From NCBI GenBank assembly GCA_023423475.1, contig JAFAFN010000458.1, positions 1-5,481 of the forward strand: a stretch of 5,481 bases of DNA. Direction: 5' to 3'. Below, in pieces: positions 1 to 5,481 of the stretch (the stretch's first letter is position 1; every line of letters begins with the position of its first letter). The notes below the pieces were generated by a model, which saw only the letters and a program-made list of their open reading frames with translations, was not told where the DNA came from and made no database searches. Both the position numbers and the translations under genes were made by a program. Source of the DNA: Actinomycetes bacterium (lineage in GTDB: Bacteria; Actinomycetota; Acidimicrobiia; Acidimicrobiales; Microtrichaceae).

Positions 1-1266
1 CTTCGTCCTGGTGCGGCTGCTGGTGGAGCGGGCCCTGGTCGGTCGGAGGACCGGCGCCGCGGGATGGTCGGGGTGCTGGAGTGCGAACACGACCTTGGTG
101 GCGCCACGCCGCCCCGCCGAGCTGGCATGGCCGATCGCGTCGGCGTAGCGCTGGAGCGGGTACGACGCCGAGACGAGTCGCCCGAGGTCGCGGGCCGCGA
201 CGAGCTCGAAGGCCAGGTCGAAGGTCCGGAACGTGTCGCCGTCGAGCGACTCGACGCCATAGGTGTACACGCCCTGCAGCGAGATCTCGCGCTGCCAGAG
301 CGGCGTCAGGTCCGCGAAGTGCGGCTCGGGCATGCCCACGAGCACGACCCGACCGCCGGGGCGGGTGATCGCGATCGCGGTCGAGATGCTCTCGGCCGAA
401 CCGACGCAGTCGATGGTGACGTCGACCCCTCCGCTCAGGCGTTCGTGGGGACCGGTGCCGTTGCCCACGAACGACGTGCCCACGACACGACGCACCGTGC
501 GGACCAACGTGTCCGGTTCGCACACCGTGGGCGTGGAGCCGCTGGAGCTGCCGAGCTCGGTCGCGAGACGTCGTTGGTGCGGGTGCTTCGCCGCGACGAC
601 GAGTCGGCCCGGAGGGGTCCAGCGTGCGAGCGCGGCGAGCGTGGTGAGTCCGAGGGTGCCGGCGCCGATCACCGCGACGGCGTCGTCGCCACCCACCTCG
701 GCGGCGAGGGCGGCGTGCACCGCACAGGCCGTGGGTTCGACGAGCACCGCCGCGTGGTCGTCGAGCTCGTCGGGCACCGAGTGCAGCTGGGAGCGGTGGG
801 CGACCATCGCCTCGGACCAGCCGCCGCCGGTGTCGCAGCAGAACCCGCTCTGCAGCCCCGGCTCGAGATGGCCGTGCGAGAGGTGCTCGCAGTGGCCGAT
901 GTGACCGTCCCCGCACGCTCCACAGGGAGGATCGACGCCGCGGGTGACGCATCCGAGCACCGGCTCGATCACGACGCGCCGGCCGTCGGGGTCGTCCGCG
1001 ACCACTTCGTGACCGGGCACGAACGGGTACGAGACGATCTGCTCGAACCAACGGCTGGATCGGCCGGTGACCGTCGCGAGATCCGATCCGCAGATGCCCG
1101 ACATTCGGGGGCGCACCGTGACCCAGTCGGGTCCGGGCAGCTCGGGTTCGTCGATCTCGCCGTAGGTGAGGGGCCCGACCTTCGCCGCGGCGTCCGGGCG
1201 GACGCTCCCGAGCAGTCGGGCCGCTCCGAAGCGGGCGTACTCGGCATCGATGGAGAGCGCCTTCAC
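1..1266 (-). CDS. Zinc-dependent medium-chain alcohol/polyol dehydrogenase (3' end beyond window)
   Basis: This is a NAD(P)-dependent zinc dehydrogenase of the MDR superfamily, in the branch that includes threonine, sorbitol and archaeal glucose dehydrogenases. It probably acts on a secondary alcohol or sugar in the cytoplasm; the substrate cannot be read from the sequence. The frame is open over 422 codons with no stop before the window edge. Visible parts are a GICGSDL motif with catalytic-zinc Cys59, GHE at 85-87 (His86, Glu87), and a likely further ligand or active-site Glu177 in VEP. A structural-zinc lobe has Cys106, 115, 118 and 126. The Rossmann motif GAGTLG is at 201-206. Lys227 after the second strand might favour NADP (inference). 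The usual family C-terminus (KVVFAL) is reached near residue 396, yet the frame continues for at least 26 more residues rich in Pro, Arg, Ser and Thr. The GTG start overlaps the upstream stop by four bases (GTGA) and has a GGGAG ribosome-binding site at good distance. It is the third gene of the ddl operon. Family assignment is firm; function is generic. Confidence 0.9.
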   Translation of the reverse strand, partial: MKALSIDAEYARFGAARLLGSVRPDAAAKVGPLTYGEIDEPELPGPDWVTVRPRMSGICGSDLATVTGRSSRWFEQIVSYPFVPGHEVVADDPDGRRVVIEPVLGCVTRGVDPPCGACGDGHIGHCEHLSHGHLEPGLQSGFCCDTGGGWSEAMVAHRSQLHSVPDELDDHAAVLVEPTACAVHAALAAEVGGDDAVAVIGAGTLGLTTLAALARWTPPGRLVVAAKHPHQRRLATELGSSSGSTPTVCEPDTLVRTVRRVVGTSFVGNGTGPHERLSGGVDVTIDCVGSAESISTAIAITRPGGRVVLVGMPEPHFADLTPLWQREISLQGVYTYGVESLDGDTFRTFDLAFELVAARDLGRLVSASYPLQRYADAIGHASSAGRRGATKVVFALQHPDHPAAPVLRPTRARSTSSRTRTK

Positions 1267-3647
1267 CGACCGCTCCCACGGACACCGGGGCCCTGACGCC
1301 GTGCCATCGGGACCAGACGGTGACGGAAGCCCGGGGCGGGGCGGAAGTCCTCGACGAGCCACCCGCGCTTGCGGGCGATCGACGCGAGGCGCGGCTCCGG
1401 GTTCACCGCGACGGGGAACCCGACCGCCTCGAGCAGCGGGAGATCCGACGACGAGTCCGCGTAGGCGACGCTTTCGTCGAGGTCGAGGCCCTCCCGCTCG
1501 CAGTAGTCGGCCAACAAGGTGGCCCTCGCCTCGACCGTCGGCGGGATCTCGTCGAGCTGTCCGTTCAACACGAGCCGACCGTCGTCATCGAGCTCGGTGC
1601 CGACCCTGGCGCTGATGATGTCGTCGAAGAGCGGCGCGAGCGGCTCGACCAGCACGCTCAGCGCGCCGGTGATCAACACGGTGCGATGGCCCAACGCCCG
1701 GTGCTCGCGGACGCGGCGGATCGCCGCGGGGAACGAGCGCTCGAGCAGCATCTGGTTGAAGTGCTCCTGCGCGTCGTGTTCGAGCTGGTCGAGCGGAGCG
1801 CCGTCGTAGCGTCGGTAGAACGCCCGCAGGAAGTCGGAGCGGTCACGACGGTCCTGGGCCAACAGGGACGGCCCCTCGGCCAGGGTCCGTGCGGCGAAGC
1901 GGATCCGATCCGCGGGGGAGAGGCGTCGCGTGGCCATCCACGAGTACGAGGTGACGACGTTCGAGGCGATGAGCGTGTTCTCGAGGTCGAACGCCACCAG
2001 CTGGCGGTCGGGGGAGAGGACCCGTGCCCGGAGGCGGTCGGTCCTCGACCCACCGGCCGAGGAGCGCGACGGCGACGAGCGGGCGCGGCCGTGTGCGACC
2101 ACCGAGGGCAGGTGGATCTCGGTGATGTAGCGGTCCCAGTCGATGGCGGCGGGGTCGAGTGCCAGCGCGGCGCGTTCGTCGGGATCCATGTCGTCCCACA
2201 GGTCGAGCAGGTGGTCGATGCCGTAGACGGCCTCGCACTCGGTGTAGGCGCCGTAGAGCTCGACGTACGAGGACGCTCGTTCGATCTGGGCCCGTCGCTC
2301 CTCGATCGTGGCACCCCACTGGGCCGCCTTCCCCCGTACGGGGAGGTTCACGATGACCTTCTCGGCGGTGCGCAGCACCGTCGCGGCCCGGTGCAGCTGT
2401 CCCTCGACCCGGCCGCGACCCGGGAAGCTCCAGTCCGGGACGACGATCGGCTGGCCGTGGGTGTCGTAGAGCGGATGGTCGGTGAACCACTCACGGACGC
2501 GGTCGACGAGCCGCTGGTACTTCAGCGGGTTCCGCGAGCCGCTCGCCACCTGCACGATGTGCGGCGTGCCCGGCTCCGGTGCGTCGGCACCCGGCGGGCG
2601 CCCTGCGGTCGCGACGATCGCGGCGACGACGATGTCGACCGGGATGACGTCGACGACGCCCTCGGGCACGCCGGGGAACTCCTTGAGCAGGCCACGGGCA
2701 TAGGAGAGGATGATCGGCTCCGCCATGCGGAACCCGCGGATCCACCCCGGCCGCGGTTCGAGCAGCGCGGACTCGATGATCGACGGGCGCACGACGCTGA
2801 GTCGAGGAGCACCGGCGCCCCGGGCACGCACGGTCTGTGCGGTGGCCATCTCGCCCAGTGCCTTGGTGAACGCGTACGCATCCGGCCAGCCGACCGATGC
2901 GGCCCTCGCCCGGCCGATCTCGACCATCCGCTCGTGGACCCAGTCCTTCCGGATCGCCTCGGTGCGTTCGGCGAGCAGGGGGCCGCCGGCGGCGCCGAAC
3001 TCGTTGCGTGCGCGCCGTGCGAACTCCTCGAGGCGCTCAGGTGCCCGGCTCTCGGCGTCGGTGTCGCCCTTGGAGCGTCGCGCCGCGGTGACCTCGGCCC
3101 GCCAGTCGATGCCGGCGACGAACGAGCTCGAGTCGACGGGCTCCTCGCGGGCGTCGCCTCGACGGTTGCCAGCGACGTAGCAGGTGCTGACGCAGACGAG
3201 ATGTGGCGCCACGTCGAGCTCGTCGAGCAGCTCGGCGATGCGCACCGGTCCGAGCAGGTTGACCTCGACGGCCCGGTCGAGCGGCGAGTCGAACGCCACC
3301 GTCGCCGCCGAGTGGATCACGACGTCGCACGAGGCGAGCGCCGCGCGACCTGCGGCATCGAGTCCGAGGCCGTCGGTGCCGACGTCACCCGACACGACCT
3401 CGATGCGCTCGGACAGCTCGGCGAACCCGTCGGTGCCCAGCTCCTCGCGGAGCCGGTCGAAGCAGTCGTTCCTGAGGATCTCGCGCTCGACACGGCGCTG
3501 GGCCGAGCTCCGTCGACCGTCACGGACGAGCAGCACCAACGAGACGTCCGGGACGCAGCGGAGCAGGCGTTCGACGAGCGCGGTGCCGACGAACCCGGTC
3601 GAGCCGGTGACGAAGATCCGGTTGCCCCGGAGCCGATCGAGGATCAC
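1263..3647 (-). CDS. Fatty acyl-CoA reductase-like SDR fused to HAD-IB phosphatase-like domain
   Basis: This 794-residue protein has two halves. Residues 1 to about 515 match the fatty acyl-CoA reductase (male-sterility type) extended SDR family, which reduces acyl-CoA or acyl-ACP to aldehyde or alcohol with NADPH. It has TGSTGFVG at 14-21, GD at 87-88, HSAAT at 112-116, VSTCYV at 153-158, the catalytic pair Tyr258/Lys262 (YAFTK), VVRPSI at 285-290, PGW at 300-302 and DVIPVD at 333-338. A FAR_C-like region follows and ends around IDWDRY (502-507). A Ser/Arg/Gly-rich linker (about 520-542) leads to a HAD-IB (SerB-like) domain: motif I FDLENT with Asp554 and Glu556, motif II Thr660, motif III region with Arg708, and motif IV DSSSD with Asp731 and Asp735. 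Glu replaces the usual second Asp of motif I, and Arg stands where Lys is expected, so phosphatase activity is uncertain. No signal peptide or clear membrane segment is seen. The GTG start overlaps the ddl stop by four bases (GTGA), with no obvious ribosome-binding site, so translation probably depends on coupling. Only ten residues precede the Rossmann strand, which supports this start. The natural substrate is unknown: fatty alcohol, wax or a modified lipid are options. Confidence 0.88.
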   Translation of the reverse strand: MILDRLRGNRIFVTGSTGFVGTALVERLLRCVPDVSLVLLVRDGRRSSAQRRVEREILRNDCFDRLREELGTDGFAELSERIEVVSGDVGTDGLGLDAAGRAALASCDVVIHSAATVAFDSPLDRAVEVNLLGPVRIAELLDELDVAPHLVCVSTCYVAGNRRGDAREEPVDSSSFVAGIDWRAEVTAARRSKGDTDAESRAPERLEEFARRARNEFGAAGGPLLAERTEAIRKDWVHERMVEIGRARAASVGWPDAYAFTKALGEMATAQTVRARGAGAPRLSVVRPSIIESALLEPRPGWIRGFRMAEPIILSYARGLLKEFPGVPEGVVDVIPVDIVVAAIVATAGRPPGADAPEPGTPHIVQVASGSRNPLKYQRLVDRVREWFTDHPLYDTHGQPIVVPDWSFPGRGRVEGQLHRAATVLRTAEKVIVNLPVRGKAAQWGATIEERRAQIERASSYVELYGAYTECEAVYGIDHLLDLWDDMDPDERAALALDPAAIDWDRYITEIHLPSVVAHGRARSSPSRSSAGGSRTDRLRARVLSPDRQLVAFDLENTLIASNVVTSYSWMATRRLSPADRIRFAARTLAEGPSLLAQDRRDRSDFLRAFYRRYDGAPLDQLEHDAQEHFNQMLLERSFPAAIRRVREHRALGHRTVLITGALSVLVEPLAPLFDDIISARVGTELDDDGRLVLNGQLDEIPPTVEARATLLADYCEREGLDLDESVAYADSSSDLPLLEAVGFPVAVNPEPRLASIARKRGWLVEDFRPAPGFRHRLVPMARRQGPGVRGSGR
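1273..1277 (-). promoter_or_regulatory. Ribosome-binding site for the dehydrogenase
   Basis: GGGAG on the minus strand lies six bases before the GTG at 1266-1264, inside the last codons of the upstream reductase-phosphatase gene. It supports that GTG as the true start and suggests that the 4-base overlap is backed by independent ribosome binding. Confidence 0.55.
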
Positions 3648-4798
3648 GCGTGGCCGCGGTCGGTGCGGCGGCGGGAGCGGCGCTCGTGGCGCTCGAGCGC
3701 GAGCTCGACCAGCTCGTCGATCAGCGCCGGATACGGGAGTCCCGAGTGCTGCCAGAGCATCGGGTACATCGAGATGGGGGTGAAGCCGGGGATCGTGTTG
3801 ATCTCGTTGACCAGGAGCCCACGGCCGAGGCCCTCGGGTGCGTCGGCCTCGAGGAACATGTCGACGCGGGCCATGCCCTCGGCGCGCAGCGCGGTGAAGG
3901 TCCGGACCGCGAGCTCACGGGCGGCATCGATGGTCGCGTCGTCCACCTCGGCGGGGATGCGGGTCTGCGCCACGCCGTCGGAGTACTTGTCCTCGTAGTC
4001 GTAGAAGTCCGCCCCGGGCACGATCTCGCCGACGGTGCTGGCTCGGGGGTGGTCGTTGCCGATCACCGCGCACTCGAGCTCGCGGGCGACGACGGCCTCT
4101 TCGACCACGGCGAGGTCGTCGTACTCGAACGCCTCGGCCAGGGCGGCGAGCAGCTCCTCGGCACCGACCGCCTTCGACACGCCGATCGACGAGCCCATGT
4201 TGGCGGGCTTCACGAAGACCGTGGTGCCCAGGTCGGTGAGCACGTCGAGCACGAGCGCGGTCGCCGCCTCGATGTCGTCGAAGTCGACGGCCCGCACGGC
4301 TCGCCATCGAGGCTGTGCGATGCCGACGGCGTCGAGCACCGTCTTGGCCATCACCTTGTCCATGGCCACCGAGGACCCCAGGACGCCAGGACCGACGTAG
4401 GGGAGATCGGCGATCTCGAGCAGGCCCTGCATGGTGCCGTCCTCGCCGTTGGGCCCGTGCAGGATCGGCAGCACGACGGTGGGGAGAGCGACGTCGTCGG
4501 AGGGTCCGCTGACGCGTTCCAGCGCGGTCGTCGTGGGCAGGATCTGCATGGGATCGACGTCGTCGCCGTCGATCTCGAGGGACGCCGGGAGCTCGTCGCG
4601 CTGGCCGCGGTGGAGCAGCGCGGCGGCCTGCTCGGCGACCATCCAGCGGCCCTCGCGGGTGATGCCGACGGGGACGACCTCGTAGCGCTCGAGGTCGACG
4701 GCCTGGAGCACGTGGCGGGCCGAGATCCGGCTGATGTCGTGCTCTGCGGAGCGGCCTCCGAAGAGCACCACGAGGCGGACACGATCGGGCAAAGGCAC
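3644..4798 (-). CDS. ddl: D-alanine--D-alanine ligase
   Basis: This ATP-grasp ligase joins two D-alanines in the cytoplasm to give the dipeptide that MurF adds to the peptidoglycan precursor. From the GTG at 4798 it is 384 residues, normal to slightly long for the family. Visible motifs are LFGGRSAEHDIS at 12-23 with Glu19, which contacts the first D-Ala in the family; HGPNGEDGT at 114-122; the MDK at 146-148; VKPANMGSSIGVSK at 196-209; the omega-loop DFYDYEDKY at 264-272, typical of true D-Ala-D-Ala ligases rather than VanA-type D-lactate ligases; and the metal-binding Asp313, Glu332 and Asn334 in RVDMF and NEINTIPG. The C-terminus is an Arg-rich tail of about 12 residues. The frame is open further upstream, but that would run antisense through murF and lacks family similarity. 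TTG at 4792 is an alternative start. No ribosome-binding site precedes the GTG; a TACACT box six bases before it suggests a leaderless mRNA. It is the first gene of the leftward operon and divergent from murF. Confidence 0.97.
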   Translation of the reverse strand: MPLPDRVRLVVLFGGRSAEHDISRISARHVLQAVDLERYEVVPVGITREGRWMVAEQAAALLHRGQRDELPASLEIDGDDVDPMQILPTTTALERVSGPSDDVALPTVVLPILHGPNGEDGTMQGLLEIADLPYVGPGVLGSSVAMDKVMAKTVLDAVGIAQPRWRAVRAVDFDDIEAATALVLDVLTDLGTTVFVKPANMGSSIGVSKAVGAEELLAALAEAFEYDDLAVVEEAVVARELECAVIGNDHPRASTVGEIVPGADFYDYEDKYSDGVAQTRIPAEVDDATIDAARELAVRTFTALRAEGMARVDMFLEADAPEGLGRGLLVNEINTIPGFTPISMYPMLWQHSGLPYPALIDELVELALERHERRSRRRTDRGHA

Positions 4799-4804
4799 CG
4801 GGAG

Positions 4805-4810
4805 AGTGTA
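4805..4810 (-). promoter_or_regulatory. Candidate -10 box for ddl (leaderless transcript)
   Basis: TACACT on the minus strand fits the TANNNT form of actinobacterial -10 boxes. Six bases (CTCCCG) separate it from the ddl GTG, which would put the transcript start at or next to the start codon. This agrees with the lack of a Shine-Dalgarno sequence. No convincing -35 element lies 16-18 bases upstream. The call rests on position and consensus only. Confidence 0.4.
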
Positions 4811-4817
4811 GGCAGCT

Positions 4818-4823
4818 GGGAGA
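4818..4823 (+). promoter_or_regulatory. Ribosome-binding site for murF
   Basis: GGGAGA lies eight bases before the murF ATG at 4832-4834, a good Shine-Dalgarno match and spacing. It decides for this ATG over the out-of-frame ATG at 4824-4826. I could not identify a clear -10 box for murF; any promoter must lie in the short gap or inside the 5' end of ddl. Confidence 0.65.
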
Positions 4824-4831
4824 ATGCCCGA

Positions 4832-5481
4832 ATGCGCATCCCAGCCTCGTCGCTCGCCGCGGCGCTCCACGGCGAACTGATCGGTCCCGACGTCGAGCTG
4901 CGGGGCCTGTCCATCGATTCGCGATCCGTGACCGACGGGCAGCTGTTCGCCGCGGTGCGGGGCGAGCGCGACGGCCACGACTTCGCCTCGGCCGCCATCG
5001 GTTCGGGTGCGGCGGCGGTGCTCGTGGAACGGGCCGTCGAGCCGGGTCCGTCGGTCGTCGTGCCCGACGTCGCGGCCGCACTCCCACGACTGGCGGTGCT
5101 GGTCCGGGACCGGCTGCCGGACCGTGTGATCGGCGTGACCGGTTCGGTCGGCAAGACGACCACGAAGGATCTCCTGGCCTCGGTGCTGGGTCAGCACTTC
5201 GTGACCGCCGCGTCCGAGAAGTCGTTCAACAACGAGCTGGGTGTGCCGCTGACGCTGGCGAACGCCCCCGAGGACGTCGAGGCGGTGGTGGTCGAGATGG
5301 GTGCACGTGGTGCGGGGCACATCGCGACGTTGTGCGCGATGGCGCGACCGACGGTCGGGATCGTCACCACGGTCGAAGGGGTGCACACCGAGGTCATGGG
5401 GAGCCTCGAGCAGATCGCGCTCGCCAAGGGAGAGCTGATCGAGGCGTTGCCGCACGACGGGCTGGCGGTGCTCAACGCCGA
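4832..5481 (+). CDS. murF: UDP-N-acetylmuramoyl-tripeptide--D-alanyl-D-alanine ligase (5' part)
   Basis: This cytoplasmic Mur ligase uses ATP to add D-Ala-D-Ala to UDP-MurNAc-tripeptide, the last step before the lipid-linked stage of peptidoglycan synthesis. The first 216 codons are present; the family is usually around 450-500 residues, so roughly half is missing past the right edge. The N-terminal substrate-binding domain shows SIDSR at 27-31 and GQLFAAVRG at 36-44. The ATP-binding P-loop is GVTGSVGKTTTKD at 101-113 with Lys108; Val stands where many MurF proteins have Asn. The MurF signature SFNNELGVPLTL is at 131-142, followed by EMGARGAGHI at 155-164 and a His185 region that matches the conserved AHL-type site. 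The frame is intact and the N-terminus has the expected length. It is divergent from ddl with 33 bases between starts, and is likely the first gene of a rightward run that may continue with other cell-wall genes outside the window (inference). Confidence 0.97.
   Translation, partial: MRIPASSLAAALHGELIGPDVELRGLSIDSRSVTDGQLFAAVRGERDGHDFASAAIGSGAAAVLVERAVEPGPSVVVPDVAAALPRLAVLVRDRLPDRVIGVTGSVGKTTTKDLLASVLGQHFVTAASEKSFNNELGVPLTLANAPEDVEAVVVEMGARGAGHIATLCAMARPTVGIVTTVEGVHTEVMGSLEQIALAKGELIEALPHDGLAVLNA

Larger units (their letters stand above)
4785..4831. repeat. 7-bp inverted repeat spanning the ddl-murF gap
   Basis: TCGGGCA at 4785-4791 is the perfect reverse complement of TGCCCGA at 4825-4831, with 33 bases between the arms. 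The arms bracket the ddl start and end one base before the murF ATG. It could be an operator or a structural element, but a short match like this can arise by chance in GC-rich DNA. Confidence 0.2.

Noticed and set aside
64..1296. 410-codon open frame on the plus strand
   Set aside because: It is antisense to the zinc dehydrogenase, has no family motif and has the same skewed composition as other GC-rich shadow frames.
1320..3998. 892-codon open frame on the plus strand
   Set aside because: It lies antisense to the reductase-HAD fusion and ddl, both of which have full family motifs. Its translation is Arg/Asp/Gly/Val-rich with no recognisable motif, as expected for the mirror frame of GC-rich genes.
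4824..4826. ATG upstream of the chosen murF start
   Set aside because: It is out of frame with murF and lies too close to the GGGAGA ribosome-binding site.
4799..5455. Upstream extension of the ddl frame giving a 603-residue protein
   Set aside because: The extra 219 residues are antisense to murF, lack family similarity and precede the normal Ddl N-terminus; the GTG at 4798 gives the expected length.
1..5481. tRNA, rRNA, CRISPR, insertion sequence, prophage or terminator features
   Set aside because: Nothing convincing was seen by reading. The window is filled by four long genes with only a 33-base gap, which leaves little room for such elements.

Overview
This window looks like a piece of chromosome from a high-GC bacterium. 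An actinobacterium is the best guess, possibly an Acidimicrobiia-type lineage. That placement rests on strong G/C bias at third codon positions, GTG starts, and the character of the proteins. It is inference, because no rRNA or other marker gene is present. The window is almost fully coding. I see no tRNA, rRNA, CRISPR array, transposase, attachment site or intrinsic terminator.

Layout: three genes run leftward and one runs rightward. Leftward, in order of transcription, are a D-alanine--D-alanine ligase (ddl, 4798 to 3644), a 794-residue fusion of a fatty acyl-CoA reductase-like protein and a HAD-IB phosphatase-like domain (3647 to 1263), and a zinc-dependent medium-chain dehydrogenase (1266 to 1, which runs off the left edge). 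Each leftward junction is a 4-base GTGA overlap in which the stop TGA lies inside the next GTG start, so the three are very probably one translationally coupled operon. Rightward from 4832 is the 5' part of murF, which runs off the right edge.

The only non-coding gap is the 33 bases between the ddl and murF starts (4799-4831). It must carry the start signals for both directions. murF has a clear ribosome-binding site. ddl has none, but has a TACACT box six bases before its GTG, which fits a leaderless transcript.

How the genes may work together: Ddl makes the D-Ala-D-Ala dipeptide, and MurF attaches it to the UDP-MurNAc-tripeptide, so the divergent pair covers two consecutive steps of peptidoglycan precursor synthesis. 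The two genes behind ddl do not belong to that pathway. The reductase fusion points to reduction of an acyl thioester to an aldehyde or alcohol, with a possible phosphatase step, and the dehydrogenase could oxidise or reduce an alcohol or polyol. Their coupling to ddl is the most interesting point here. The fused HAD domain also has substitutions at two catalytic positions. I found no clear evidence of a wholly new type of system.
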